Below, in pieces: positions 16,213 to 25,850 of a stretch of DNA of 64,000 nucleotides. The notes below the pieces were generated by a model. It made no database searches. It saw nothing but the letters and a program-made list of their open reading frames with translations, and was not told where the DNA came from. Origin of the DNA: Claveliimonas bilis (GTDB lineage Bacteria > Bacillota > Clostridia > Lachnospirales > Lachnospiraceae); assembly GCF_030296775.1 (NCBI RefSeq), contig NZ_AP027742.1, positions 1,736,001-1,800,000 on the forward strand, given 5' to 3'. Every line of letters starts with the position of its first letter. Position 1 is the stretch's first letter. Both the position numbers and the translations under genes were made by a program.

Positions 16213-18240
16213 ATGGTGAGAGAAGAAGAATCCTTTTTGCAGGATGTGACAGAAAAAATTAAAAAGAGAATAGAAAAAATAGATCAAACCCTTCTTACAG
16301 GACAAAAAGAGATCGAAAACATGCACGACTATTACTGGGAAAATTATACGGAAATGGACCAGTACGGATATGAAGACTACGACAATCAGCAGGCTCTTCT
16401 TAGCCAGGTAAATGCCAATCAGGAAGCGGCTAAACAGAAGCAGCGCTTTTTGAAGATGTTGGATTCTCCATACTTCGGCAGAGTAGATTTCGTATATTCA
16501 GGGGAAACAGAAAAGGAACCTTTTTATATAGGAATTGGAAATTTTGCAGAGGAGGCGGGAAGTATCCCCCTCATCTATGACTGGCGGGCCCCTGTGGCAG
16601 GTCTTTTCTATGATTATGACAAAGGAGAGGCTTCTTATGAAGCTCCTGCCGGAGTTATGACAGGGGAGATCATTTCAAAATGGCAGTATAAGATCAGAAA
16701 CGGCAGGATGATATATGCTTTTGAAAGCGACACAAAAATCGACGATGACATTTTGAAAGAAGAACTTGGAAGCAGCAGTGACGTCCAGCTGAAAAATATT
16801 GTACGGACGATCCAGAAGGAACAAAACGCTATCATCCGGAACCAGAGGGATAAGATCCTGGTGATCCAGGGAGCGGCAGGCAGCGGGAAAACCTCGGTAG
16901 CGCTCCATCGGGCGGCCTATCTTCTGTATCACGACAGGAAGAATCTGAAGGCATCAGATATCCTGATCCTTTCGCCCAACAGTGTTTTTGCGGATTATAT
17001 TTCTCACATCCTCCCGGAACTGGGAGAGGAAAATATCCAGGAAATGAGTTTTGATCTCTTTGCTTACAGGGAGCTTAGGGGAATCACGGATGACTGCGAA
17101 GACCGATATCATCATCTGGAGCGGATGATGAAATATCCGGATGCGGAGCAAAGCAGACGCTTTCAAAAAAAGCAGTCTTCAGAGTTCATCGGGGAAATGG
17201 AAGGATTTCTGGCCATTTTAGAGGACAGATTGATGGATTTTAGGGAAGTCTCATTTCGGGGAATAAAAAAGACAGAAGAAGAGCTTATCCGCCTTTTTTA
17301 TTTTAAGTTTCAGGATCTTCCGCTGCTTGCCAGGATGGATGCCGTACGGGAATACGTAGTGGACGAGTATGAGACCCTGTATGGGAAAGAACTTACCGAA
17401 GAAGAAGCAGAAGCGGTGAAAGCCCAGTTTGACCGTTCCTATGTGACAAAAGATATCTATCAGATCTACAGCTGGTTCCTGGAAGACAACGGTTATCCGC
17501 CATTGCCGGATATTTCTCTGGGACAGAGAATGACAGAATATGAAGATGTATATGGCTTGCTGTATCTGAAATATCGTCTTCTTGGCAGAGGAAAGCACCG
17601 ACGGATCAAACATCTGATCATCGACGAAATGCAGGATTACTCCTATCTGCAGTATGTGATCCTTGACATGCTGTTTGACTGTAAGATGACAATCCTTGGA
17701 GATAAGGCCCAGACACTGGATGAAACTGTGCATGATGTATGCACGTTTCTCCCCGGAATCTTCGGAAAGAAGATGCGGAAGATCACCATGAATAAGAGTT
17801 ACCGGAATACGGTGCAGATTGCATCTTATGCGGCACAGTTTTCATCGGATCCGGATGTGGAACTTTTAGAAAGACAGGGAAAGGAAGTGGAGGAAAGACA
17901 GTTTCAGAAAGAGGATGATCTGCTGGAGGCAATCCTGGAGGCAGTGAGCGCAGGAGAAGAAATGTTTGAGACAGCGGCAGTTCTGACACGGACGGAAGAG
18001 GAGGCCGAGGATATTTACCATATCTGGAAATCAAAAGGAGTTCAGGTTTCCTATATAGACAGGAACAGTACCTCGTTCCGGAAGGGGCTTACCGTGACAA
18101 CATTTTATATGGCTAAAGGACTGGAATTTGACCAGGTTTTTGCGGTGAAAGACAGAAAAGAGACGCCTCTTGATAATCAGGCGGCCTATATTTCAGCAAC
18201 AAGAGCCCTCCATGAGCTGTATGTATTTTCTCTGTGCTGA
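16213..18240 (+). CDS. helD: RNA polymerase recycling factor HelD (UvrD-like superfamily 1 helicase)
   Basis: The 675-aa protein matches the HelD class: an N-terminal coiled arm (residues 1-70) that enters the RNA polymerase secondary channel, then a superfamily 1 ATPase with Walker A GAAGSGKTSVALH (about 219-231), a Walker B variant in IIDEMQDYSYLQ, and late motifs MAKGLEFDQVF and SATRALHELYV. HelD removes stalled polymerase from DNA and aids recycling. ATG 16213 has aaggagg six bases upstream. The gene leads a likely operon with an HD hydrolase, a flavoprotein and pdp. Confidence 0.9.
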   Translation: MVREEESFLQDVTEKIKKRIEKIDQTLLTGQKEIENMHDYYWENYTEMDQYGYEDYDNQQALLSQVNANQEAAKQKQRFLKMLDSPYFGRVDFVYSGETEKEPFYIGIGNFAEEAGSIPLIYDWRAPVAGLFYDYDKGEASYEAPAGVMTGEIISKWQYKIRNGRMIYAFESDTKIDDDILKEELGSSSDVQLKNIVRTIQKEQNAIIRNQRDKILVIQGAAGSGKTSVALHRAAYLLYHDRKNLKASDILILSPNSVFADYISHILPELGEENIQEMSFDLFAYRELRGITDDCEDRYHHLERMMKYPDAEQSRRFQKKQSSEFIGEMEGFLAILEDRLMDFREVSFRGIKKTEEELIRLFYFKFQDLPLLARMDAVREYVVDEYETLYGKELTEEEAEAVKAQFDRSYVTKDIYQIYSWFLEDNGYPPLPDISLGQRMTEYEDVYGLLYLKYRLLGRGKHRRIKHLIIDEMQDYSYLQYVILDMLFDCKMTILGDKAQTLDETVHDVCTFLPGIFGKKMRKITMNKSYRNTVQIASYAAQFSSDPDVELLERQGKEVEERQFQKEDDLLEAILEAVSAGEEMFETAAVLTRTEEEAEDIYHIWKSKGVQVSYIDRNSTSFRKGLTVTTFYMAKGLEFDQVFAVKDRKETPLDNQAAYISATRALHELYVFSLC

Positions 18241-18287
18241 ATCGGTGAGAAAGAACTAAGCCGGAACAAAAAAGGGAGGAAGGAAAG

Positions 18288-18926
18288 ATGGGACAGGACA
18301 AAGAAACGAGAGGGGAAGGAGAGCCGGACAGAATCCGAAAGCAGTTTGATTTTATACGGGAAATCGACAAGGAGAAGTTTATCGGGCGTCAGACCTATCT
18401 CACAGACGGAAACCGAAAAGAAAATGATGCGGAACATGCATGGCATATGGCGATCATGACCTTTCTTCTGGCAGAATATTCCAACGAAGAAATTGATGTT
18501 TTAAAGACCATGGCAATGCTCTTGATCCACGATATCGTGGAAATCGACGCAGGCGATACCTATGCTTACGATGAAGAGGCCAAGAAGACGCAGAAAGAGC
18601 GGGAAACACGGGCGGCGGATCGTATATTCGGGCTCCTTCCCGGGGATCAGGAAAAAAAACTGAAAGATCTGTGGCAGGAATTTGAAGAGGGCAGAACAAA
18701 GGAAGCTAAATTTGCCCGTACCATGGATAATCTTCAGCCTATTATGCTGAATGCAGCCACAGACGGGAAAGCATGGGAGGAGCATCAGGTACATCTTTCG
18801 CAGATATTGAAGCGCAACGAAAAAACGGCAGACGGTTCCCGTTTTCTCTGGAAATATGCATATGAAAATTTTATTGAACCCAATGTGAAAATGAAGAAAA
18901 TTCAAAGTGAAAAGTCAAAGCAATAA
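18288..18926 (+). CDS. HD domain hydrolase (YfbR/HDDC2-like)
   Basis: This 212-aa cytosolic HD protein has metal ligands in NDAEHAWHMAI (about residues 47-57), the HD pair in LLIHDIVEIDAGD (about 82-94) and a later Asp in ARTMDNLQPI. This pattern is that of YfbR/HDDC2 proteins, of which E. coli YfbR is a deoxynucleoside 5'-monophosphatase. A nucleotide role would fit its co-transcription with pyrimidine-nucleoside phosphorylase two genes on. Specificity is inferred. Confidence 0.87.
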   Translation: MGQDKETRGEGEPDRIRKQFDFIREIDKEKFIGRQTYLTDGNRKENDAEHAWHMAIMTFLLAEYSNEEIDVLKTMAMLLIHDIVEIDAGDTYAYDEEAKKTQKERETRAADRIFGLLPGDQEKKLKDLWQEFEEGRTKEAKFARTMDNLQPIMLNAATDGKAWEEHQVHLSQILKRNEKTADGSRFLWKYAYENFIEPNVKMKKIQSEKSKQ

Positions 18927-18943
18927 TAAAGGAGGAAAAGAAA

Positions 18944-19546
18944 ATGGATGGAAAAGCGATGTACAAATTAAGCTATGGGCTCTTTGTGGTGACAGCCAGA
19001 GAGGGAGAAAAGGATAACGGCTGCATCACAAACACAGCGGCACAGGTGACAACAACGCCGAACCGCATTACTCTTGCCGTAAATAAGGGAAATTACACTC
19101 ACGATATGATTGTAAGGACAGGAGTCTTCAATGTGTCTGTCCTGTCGGAGAAAGCATCCTTTGATACTTTCAAACACTTTGGGTTCCAGAGCGGAAGGGA
19201 TGTTGACAAATTTGCAGATTACGAAAAGACCGGAAGATCTCCAAACGGACTTTATTATGTGACAGACGGAACTAATGCCTGGCTTTCTGCAAAGGTCGTT
19301 GATACAGTGGATCTGGGAACCCATACGCTGTTCCTTGCAGATGTGACGGACGGAGAAGTATTGTCTGATGATAACTCGGCTACCTATTCTTACTACCAGT
19401 CCAACATCAAACCGGCTCCGGCAAAGGAGGAGAAGAAGGGCTGGAGATGTAAAATATGCGGTTATATCTACGAAGGAGAGATACTTCCAGAGGATTTCGT
19501 CTGTCCGATCTGCAAGCACGGAGCGGCTGACTTTGAGAAAATATAG
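18944..19546 (+). CDS. Flavin reductase-rubredoxin fusion (high-molecular-weight rubredoxin type)
   Basis: Residues 1-155 of this 200-aa protein are a flavin reductase-like FMN-binding domain (KDNGCITNTAAQVTTTPNRI for the flavin loop; NVSVLSEKASFDTFKHFGF next). Residues about 166-200 form a rubredoxin with CKICGY and CPICKHG holding one iron. Such fusions occur in anaerobic clostridia and pass electrons to flavodiiron or rubrerythrin-type oxygen and peroxide scavengers. It sits 17 bases after the HD gene. A stress or redox role is inferred from the domains. Confidence 0.92.
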   Translation: MDGKAMYKLSYGLFVVTAREGEKDNGCITNTAAQVTTTPNRITLAVNKGNYTHDMIVRTGVFNVSVLSEKASFDTFKHFGFQSGRDVDKFADYEKTGRSPNGLYYVTDGTNAWLSAKVVDTVDLGTHTLFLADVTDGEVLSDDNSATYSYYQSNIKPAPAKEEKKGWRCKICGYIYEGEILPEDFVCPICKHGAADFEKI

Positions 19547-19606
19547 CGCAAATATAAAAAACGGGCAAGTATAAGGAAAGAATAATGCCGTCAGGGGATG
19601 ATAAAA

Positions 19607-20911
19607 ATGACAATGTATGAATTGATCTTGAAGAAAAAGAGAGGCGGAGCGCTTACTTCCGAGGAAATAAACTGGATGGTCCGGGAATATACAAACGGAT
19701 GCATTCCGGATTATCAGATGTCAGCCATGCTGATGGCAGTCTGTTTCCAGAAAATGAACACCGAAGAGACAACAGCGCTGACGCTGGCTATGGCGGACAG
19801 CGGTGACAGAATGGACCTTTCTTCCATAAAAGGGATCAAGGTGGATAAGCACAGCACAGGGGGCGTCGGAGATAAGACCTCCCTTGTACTGGCGCCCCTT
19901 GTGGCTTCGCTGGGGATCCCGGTGGCAAAAATGTCCGGGAGAGGGCTGGGACACACGGGAGGAACCATTGATAAACTGGAAAGTATATCAGGATTTCGCA
20001 CTTCTTTATCAGAAGAAGAATTTCTGAAAAACGTGGCGGACATTCATATAGCAATTGCAGGACAGACCAAAAATCTTGCACCGGCAGACAAAAAACTCTA
20101 TGCGCTCCGGGATGTTACCGGAACCGTAGATAATCTCTCCCTCATTGCCAGCAGTATCATGAGTAAGAAACTGGCATCCGGAGCAGATGCTATTGTACTG
20201 GATGTGAAAGCCGGCGACGGCGCTTTTATGAAGACGCCCGGGGAAGCAAAGGCTCTTGCGCGGATGATGATCCAGATAGGAGAAAAGGCGGGAAAGGCCA
20301 TGACAGCAGTGATTTCGGATATGAATCAGCCGCTGGGAAATGCGGTAGGCAATGCGCTGGAGCTTGAGGAAGTCATTGCCACACTCAAAGGACATGGACC
20401 AGAGGATCTGACAGAACTTGTCTTTACTTTAGGGGCCTGTATGCTTCTGTCAGCAAAAGCAGCAGACAGTATGGAAGATGCCGAAAAGAAATTGCAGGAC
20501 GCCCTTTTTTCCGGAAAGGCTTATGGAAAATTCCTGGAGTTTGTAAAGGCTCAGGGCGGTAATACGGATCAGGTTGAGGATCCCTGTCTTCTTCCGCAGG
20601 CGTCTCTTCGTATGGAGGTATATGCGGACAGGGAAGGATTTGTTACAGGAATCCATACGGAAGAGATCGGAAGGATCTGCCTGCTTCTTGGCGGCGGAAG
20701 AGCCGTAAAAGAGGATCCGATCGATCCGGCCGTGGGCATTGTCCTTCATCGTAAGATCGGAGATTTTGTCAAAAAAGGAGATTCCATTGCCACGATCTGC
20801 GCAAATGATAAAACAAAGTGCCAGGCGGCAGGAGACCGGCTGAAAGCAGCCTACGAATACGGCGACCGGTCTTTAGAGGAAAGAAAGATCGTGTACGAAG
20901 TGATTCATTAG
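19607..20911 (+). CDS. pdp: Pyrimidine-nucleoside phosphorylase
   Basis: The 434-aa enzyme cleaves uridine, thymidine and deoxyuridine with phosphate to the base and (deoxy)ribose-1-phosphate. The family signature for phosphate binding, KHSTGGVGDKTSL, is at about residues 80-92, with SGRGLGHTGGTIDKLES following and VDNLSLIASSIMSKK further on. ATG 19607 is preferred to ATG 19598, which would be only a base from the ribosome site caggggatg; the length then equals the usual 433-434 aa. It is the last gene of the helD operon and feeds nucleoside salvage. Confidence 0.95.
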   Translation: MTMYELILKKKRGGALTSEEINWMVREYTNGCIPDYQMSAMLMAVCFQKMNTEETTALTLAMADSGDRMDLSSIKGIKVDKHSTGGVGDKTSLVLAPLVASLGIPVAKMSGRGLGHTGGTIDKLESISGFRTSLSEEEFLKNVADIHIAIAGQTKNLAPADKKLYALRDVTGTVDNLSLIASSIMSKKLASGADAIVLDVKAGDGAFMKTPGEAKALARMMIQIGEKAGKAMTAVISDMNQPLGNAVGNALELEEVIATLKGHGPEDLTELVFTLGACMLLSAKAADSMEDAEKKLQDALFSGKAYGKFLEFVKAQGGNTDQVEDPCLLPQASLRMEVYADREGFVTGIHTEEIGRICLLLGGGRAVKEDPIDPAVGIVLHRKIGDFVKKGDSIATICANDKTKCQAAGDRLKAAYEYGDRSLEERKIVYEVIH

Positions 20912-20938
20912 ATTGCCATATGTTGTTCATATTTTCAG

Positions 20939-20979
20939 AATGCCCCACATAGATTAGATAGAAAGCTATGTGGGGCATT
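20939..20979 (+). terminator. 14-bp hairpin between pdp and yqfC that buries the yqfC ribosome site
   Basis: Perfect 14-bp arms (aatgccccacatag / ctatgtggggcatt) close a 13-base loop. It follows pdp as a terminator would but has only a short T tail, and its right arm contains the only purine-rich ribosome-site candidate (gggg) for the yqfC start four bases beyond. Confidence 0.8.
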
Positions 20980-20983
20980 TGCC

Positions 20984-21268
20984 ATGAAAAAGAACAGAAA
21001 TGAGGAAGACAGAGTAATCGGACGCATGGCAGAGGCAGCCGGTGTGCCAAAAGAACTGGTACTGGGCGTACCTGTTCTTCATATAACAGGAAGGGAAGAA
21101 ATAAGACTGGAAAATTATCGGGGCATACAGGAGTATACAGAGGAACTGATCCGGATCCAGACAAGAACAGGACAGATCCGGCTGACAGGCAAAAGGCTCA
21201 ATGTTGAGTATTATACCAATGACGAGATGAAGGTCACAGGTTGGATTCAAAGTATTGAATATCTATAG
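20984..21268 (+). CDS. yqfC: Sporulation protein YqfC (YabP/YqfC family)
   Basis: This 94-aa protein belongs to the YabP/YqfC family: a basic N-terminus, then the beta-rich conserved block IRLENYRGIQEYTEELI (about 42-58) and the C-terminal MKVTGWIQSIEYL. In Bacillus yqfC-yqfD are transcribed in the mother cell under sigma-E during sporulation. yqfD follows 12 bases on. The ATG at 20984 lies four bases from a strong hairpin. Confidence 0.9.
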   Translation: MKKNRNEEDRVIGRMAEAAGVPKELVLGVPVLHITGREEIRLENYRGIQEYTEELIRIQTRTGQIRLTGKRLNVEYYTNDEMKVTGWIQSIEYL

Positions 21269-21280
21269 GGGGCAGAAGAG

Positions 21281-22579
21281 TTGCTTTTATCCATGATCCG
21301 CTTTTTGCGGGGCTATATAAAAATAAGAGTATCCGGGTATTCTCCGGAGCGGTTTTTGAACGCCTGCAGCCACAAAGGTATCTGTCTGTGGGGACTTAAA
21401 CCGGTCCGGGGTGCTTATGAGATGTATACAGATGCCAGGAGTTTAAAGAAGATGAAGGCAGTCCTTAAAAAGACCGGAACAAAGGCAGAGATTACAGGCC
21501 GGTATGGACTTCCTTTTTTTTTACACAGATATCGGAAAAGAAAGGTGTTTTTTGCTGGAATTTTCTTTTGTGCCGCATTGATCTATATTTTCTCTCTTTT
21601 TATATGGGAAATTGATATCGAAGGAAATTTAAGAAGAACAGATGAAGCTATTCTCTCTTTTCTGGATTCCGAGGATGTCCGGCACGGAATGCCTGTAAGC
21701 AAAGTGGACTGCAGCAGGATCGCATCCAGGATCCGCGAGGAGTACAGCGATATCATATGGGTTTCTGCTTCCATTCAGGGGGCAAAGCTGGTGATCCGGG
21801 TAAAGGAAAATGAAGATCTGTCGCAAGAGGAACCGTCGGCAGACAGTGAAGAGAAAGCAGAAGATTCGAAAAAAGGCACGGATCTGGTTGCCGACAGGGA
21901 TTGCACGATTGTATCCATCGTGACCCGTAACGGTATACCGGCTGTAAAAGCGGGCAGCAAGGTAAAGAAAGGAGATATCCTGGTGTCCGGCAGGGTGGAA
22001 ATGAAAAATGATGCCGGAGAAGTGACAGGTTACCGCTACAGAGAGGCAGACGCCGATATTAAAGGAGAATATATACAGCAGTATGAAAATACGGTGGAAA
22101 GAGAATATCCTGTTAAAGATTATATAAAAGAGAGGAATCAGCCTGTAAAAAAGAGTCAGTGGTATTTAAGGATCGGGCCATGGACCGCCTCCCTTGGGAG
22201 CATTGAAAACAAGTACGAGAACTGTGAATACCGCGCTTGGGAAAAGGATCTTAAACTGGGAGATTCCTTTATTCTTCCGGTATCCTTTGGAGAAAGAGAG
22301 GTAGTTCCCTACAAAACCCACAGAGAAAGTCTCACGGATGAGGAAATCCAGCAAGACTTAAGCCGGGCATTTGCGCTCTGGTGTGAGGAACTGGAAAAAA
22401 AGGGGGTAGAAATTATCAGGAATGATGTTAAAATATACACAGAGCAAAAAAAAGCGTCTGCCAAAGGCAGTGTGACCCTCCAAGGAGAGGTCGCCGAAAA
22501 AAGGGATACGGAAATCCTGCCGGATCCGGAAAGGGAGACGCTTGAGACAGAAAGGGAAAATCAGAATGGGAATGATTGA
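21281..22579 (+). CDS. yqfD: Sporulation protein YqfD
   Basis: The 432-aa membrane protein has an N-terminal cytosolic part (1-85), one membrane helix (about residues 88-108, FFAGIFFCAALIYIFSLFIW) and a large extracytoplasmic region with DIEGNLRRTDE and WVSASIQGAKLVIRVKE blocks typical of YqfD. A TTG start at 21281 is chosen because gggggc lies eight bases upstream; the next ATG (21293) is 20 bases away. The C-terminal tail is Glu-rich and overlaps phoH by 14 bases. Confidence 0.9.
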   Translation: MLLSMIRFLRGYIKIRVSGYSPERFLNACSHKGICLWGLKPVRGAYEMYTDARSLKKMKAVLKKTGTKAEITGRYGLPFFLHRYRKRKVFFAGIFFCAALIYIFSLFIWEIDIEGNLRRTDEAILSFLDSEDVRHGMPVSKVDCSRIASRIREEYSDIIWVSASIQGAKLVIRVKENEDLSQEEPSADSEEKAEDSKKGTDLVADRDCTIVSIVTRNGIPAVKAGSKVKKGDILVSGRVEMKNDAGEVTGYRYREADADIKGEYIQQYENTVEREYPVKDYIKERNQPVKKSQWYLRIGPWTASLGSIENKYENCEYRAWEKDLKLGDSFILPVSFGEREVVPYKTHRESLTDEEIQQDLSRAFALWCEELEKKGVEIIRNDVKIYTEQKKASAKGSVTLQGEVAEKRDTEILPDPERETLETERENQNGND

Positions 22580-23561
22580 AATGACGATAGATATCCCGGC
22601 AGAATATCAGATACATGTATTCGGGCAGTTCGACAGCTTTGCAAAGAAAATCGAACGCGCCCTCCATGTCACTTTGATTCCCCGGGGAGATACGGTGAAA
22701 ATACTGGGAACGGAGCCGCAGGCGAAGAAGGCAAAAAGTGTTCTGGAACAGCTGACTGCTCTGGCGGAAAGAGGAAATGAAATCCTGGAACAAAATGTAG
22801 ATTATACCCTGTCTCTTGCCATGGAAGACCAGGAAGAACAGGTATTGGAGATTGACAGGGATATGATCTGCCAGACCATTCAGGGAAAACCGGTAAAGCC
22901 AAAGACGCTGGGACAGAAAAAATATGTGGATGCGATCCGGAATAAAATGATCGTGTTCGGTCTTGGACCGGCAGGTACCGGAAAGACCTATCTTGCGATG
23001 GCGATGGCGATTACAGCTTTTAAGAACAACGAGGTGGGGAGGATCATTCTGACCCGTCCTGCCATTGAAGCCGGGGAAAAGCTTGGATTTTTGCCGGGGG
23101 ATCTGCAAAGCAAGATCGATCCCTATCTGCGTCCGCTTTACGATGCGCTTTACCAGATCATGGGAGCGGAAAGTTTTTTGAAAAATTCGGAAAAAGGCCT
23201 GATCGAGGTGGCGCCCCTTGCGTATATGAGAGGACGTACTCTTGACAATGCCTTTATTATTCTTGACGAGGCTCAGAATACGACTCCGGCACAGATGAAG
23301 ATGTTTTTGACAAGAATCGGTTTCGGCTCTAAAGTTGTCATCACCGGAGATGCAACGCAAAAAGACCTTCCGTCCGGCCAGATTTCCGGTCTGGATGTTG
23401 CTACGGCAGTCGTACGTAACCTGGAGGATATCAGTATCTGTAATCTTACCAGCAAAGATGTGGTACGTCATCCGCTGGTACAGAAGATCGTAAAAGCATA
23501 CGAGGAGTACGAATCCAGGGAGAACCGCAGAAAAAAAGGCAAAGATCGGAGGAGAAAATAA
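22566..23561 (+). CDS. phoH: PhoH family ATPase
   Basis: The 331-aa PhoH-like P-loop ATPase has Walker A GPAGTGKTYLAMAMA (about residues 138-152), Walker B in FIILDEAQNTTPAQMKMF and the GDATQKDLP block. PhoH proteins are linked to RNA metabolism and ribosome maturation and sit next to ybeY in most bacteria, as here, with no gap. ATG 22566 is preceded by aaaggga with suitable spacing and lies inside the yqfD 3' end. Confidence 0.93.
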   Translation: MGMIEMTIDIPAEYQIHVFGQFDSFAKKIERALHVTLIPRGDTVKILGTEPQAKKAKSVLEQLTALAERGNEILEQNVDYTLSLAMEDQEEQVLEIDRDMICQTIQGKPVKPKTLGQKKYVDAIRNKMIVFGLGPAGTGKTYLAMAMAITAFKNNEVGRIILTRPAIEAGEKLGFLPGDLQSKIDPYLRPLYDALYQIMGAESFLKNSEKGLIEVAPLAYMRGRTLDNAFIILDEAQNTTPAQMKMFLTRIGFGSKVVITGDATQKDLPSGQISGLDVATAVVRNLEDISICNLTSKDVVRHPLVQKIVKAYEEYESRENRRKKGKDRRRK

Positions 23562-24056
23562 ATGTCTTTGTTCTATGAGGAAGAAGGGGAGAACACGCTC
23601 CCCCTTGCATGTGAAGAGCTGGCGAAAGAAGTGGTAGATGTAGCCCTTGATTATATCGGCTGTCCCTATGAAGCCCAGGTGAATCTTCTTCTCACTACAG
23701 ATGAGCAGATCAAAGAAATGAACCGGGATTTCCGTGGCATTGACCGGCCTACAGACGTTCTGTCTTTCCCCATGGTGGAATATGAAATACCCGGAGAGTT
23801 TGATTTTCTGGAAGACCAGGAGGATTGTTTTGATCCGGAAAGCGGAGAACTGGTACTGGGTGATATTGTCATATCCAAGGATAAGGTGATGGAACAGGCA
23901 AAGGCTTACGGACATTCAGCCAAAAGAGAATTTGCTTTCTTAATCGCTCATTCTGTGTTACACTTAACAGGATATGATCACATAGACGAGGAGGAACGTC
24001 TTGTGATGGAAGAAAAGCAGCGGGCAATTCTGGAAAGACTGAATATTCTGCGTTAA
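23562..24056 (+). CDS. ybeY: Endoribonuclease YbeY (rRNA maturation factor)
   Basis: The 164-aa metalloenzyme has the zinc motif HSVLHLTGYDH (about residues 126-136) and the conserved NRDFRGIDRPTDVLSFPM block. YbeY processes the 3' end of 16S rRNA and takes part in ribosome quality control. Its ATG follows the phoH stop without a gap. The usual downstream genes dgkA, cdd and era are absent; a flippase gene follows instead. Confidence 0.95.
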   Translation: MSLFYEEEGENTLPLACEELAKEVVDVALDYIGCPYEAQVNLLLTTDEQIKEMNRDFRGIDRPTDVLSFPMVEYEIPGEFDFLEDQEDCFDPESGELVLGDIVISKDKVMEQAKAYGHSAKREFAFLIAHSVLHLTGYDHIDEEERLVMEEKQRAILERLNILR

Positions 24057-24110
24057 GGATGAAATCAGCGAGGAATTACCGAAGAGATAGAAGAAACATG
24101 GAGCAACGAT

Positions 24111-25775
24111 ATGTCGGATAAGAAAAAAGGAACTAATTTTTTGATGCAGGGAACGATCCTTGCGGCAGCGGCTATGATCACCAAGATCGTGGGACTTGCG
24201 TACCGCATACCGCTGACCAATATTATGGGGGCAGAGGGAAACGGCTATTACGGCGTTGTCTTTCAGGTGTACAGCCTTGCATTGATGCTGACATCTTACA
24301 GCCTTCCCATGGCTGTATCCAAACTTGTATCGGCCCGTGTTGCGTTAGGGCAGTATAAAAATGCATACCGGGTTTTCAAAGGCGCGATGACTTTCGGTAT
24401 TCTTTCCGGCGGCATTGTGTCGGCAATCGTCTTTTTTAATGCCAGATTTATCTCAGAAGAGATTATGAAGATGGGACTTAGTATCTATGCATTGAGAGTT
24501 CTGTCGCCCTGTATATTGATCGTAGCGATCCTGGGCGTACTTCGGGGCTTTTTCCAGGGATATGGGACCATGATCCCTACAGCCATATCCCAGGTGGCAG
24601 AGCAGCTCATTAATGCCATTGTCAGTGTAGTGGGGGCTTACCTGCTGATGCAGACGGGACGGAGCATGGCAAGCGGAGAAGCAAAAGAATCTTACGGCGC
24701 TGCCTTTGCGGCGGCAGGAGGAACGCTGGGTACTGTAATAGGAGCGCTCACCGCACTTTTATTTCTTCTGTTTGTTTTTACCGCATATAAAACACGTCTG
24801 AAACGTCAGATGCGCAGGGACCGGACAAGAAGGCTGGAAAGCCGGAAGACCATTTACAAAGTTCTTCTTCTGACAATTGCCCCTGTTATTTTAAGCGCAA
24901 CAGTTTACAATATCAGTAATCTGATCGATCAGACCATGTTTTCCAATATTATGGCGGCTCAGGGAATGGCGGAGAAAGAATATTCCAGTCTCCTGGGACT
25001 GCTCAACGGACAGTATGACACTATGACGAATATTCCTTTAAGTGTGTCCAGCGCTTTGGCGGCATCTTTTATGCCGAGTCTTGTTGCTACAATGCAGACG
25101 GGAAACCGTAAGCAGATACACAGCAAGATCAATATGGTGTCCCGGTTCAATATGCTGATCGCCATTCCCTGTGCAGCCGGATTTATTACGTTGTCAGGTC
25201 CGATCCTGAATCTTCTTTATTTCAATCAGGACAATGCCATACCGTCGCTTATGCTTCGGATTGGCGGTATTTCCGTTGTATTTTTCTGCCTGTCAACTGT
25301 GACAAACGCTGCTTTGCAGGGCTTGGACCGTATGGCAGCTCCAGTGAAAAATGCTGCTATTTCACTGGTGATACATGTCGTTGCTCTGTTTATTATGCTG
25401 GTGGTATTTAAGTGGGAAATCTATTCCATTCCAATCAGCAAAATTATTTTTGCCGGCTCCATCTGCATATTAAATGCCCATGATCTCAGAGGGGCGTGCG
25501 GATATATGCAGGAACAGAAGCAAACCTTTGTCATCCCTACGATCGCATCTGTGATCATGGGCGCTGTTTCTTTGCTGGTACATCTTTTATGCGTATTGTT
25601 TATCGGAGAGATGGCGGCTGCTGTTATTGCAATTATTGTGGCAGTAATTGTGTACGGTATTGCGTTGGTAGTGCTTGGCGGAATTACGGAAGAAGAAATT
25701 TTATCCGCTCCGAAAGGGGCTACCCTTGTAGCGATATGCAGAAAACTGCATCTTCTGAAGGGGCGGTACCGTTAA
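24111..25775 (+). CDS. SpoVB/MurJ-like polysaccharide or lipid II flippase
   Basis: The 554-aa MVF/MOP superfamily membrane protein has fourteen predicted helices. The N-terminal block FLMQGTILAAAAMITKIVG, read through YRIPLTNIMGAEGNGYYG, is that of SpoVB/YtgP/MurJ-type oligosaccharidyl-lipid flippases. In clostridia such genes supply lipid-linked wall precursors in vegetative cells or during cortex synthesis. Whether this is a vegetative MurJ or a sporulation SpoVB cannot be told from sequence alone. Confidence 0.9.
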   Translation: MSDKKKGTNFLMQGTILAAAAMITKIVGLAYRIPLTNIMGAEGNGYYGVVFQVYSLALMLTSYSLPMAVSKLVSARVALGQYKNAYRVFKGAMTFGILSGGIVSAIVFFNARFISEEIMKMGLSIYALRVLSPCILIVAILGVLRGFFQGYGTMIPTAISQVAEQLINAIVSVVGAYLLMQTGRSMASGEAKESYGAAFAAAGGTLGTVIGALTALLFLLFVFTAYKTRLKRQMRRDRTRRLESRKTIYKVLLLTIAPVILSATVYNISNLIDQTMFSNIMAAQGMAEKEYSSLLGLLNGQYDTMTNIPLSVSSALAASFMPSLVATMQTGNRKQIHSKINMVSRFNMLIAIPCAAGFITLSGPILNLLYFNQDNAIPSLMLRIGGISVVFFCLSTVTNAALQGLDRMAAPVKNAAISLVIHVVALFIMLVVFKWEIYSIPISKIIFAGSICILNAHDLRGACGYMQEQKQTFVIPTIASVIMGAVSLLVHLLCVLFIGEMAAAVIAIIVAVIVYGIALVVLGGITEEEILSAPKGATLVAICRKLHLLKGRYR

Positions 25776-25850
25776 CAGGGATATCGCTTCACAAAAATGT
25801 ATAAATTTGAAGAAAAAGACCGATACTTTACTAAAAAAGGAGTTGTCCTT

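Noticed and set aside
20938-21010. Antisense reading frames opposite pdp, yqfC and other genes
   Set aside because: They lack ribosome sites and family features and mirror strong coding sequence on the other strand.
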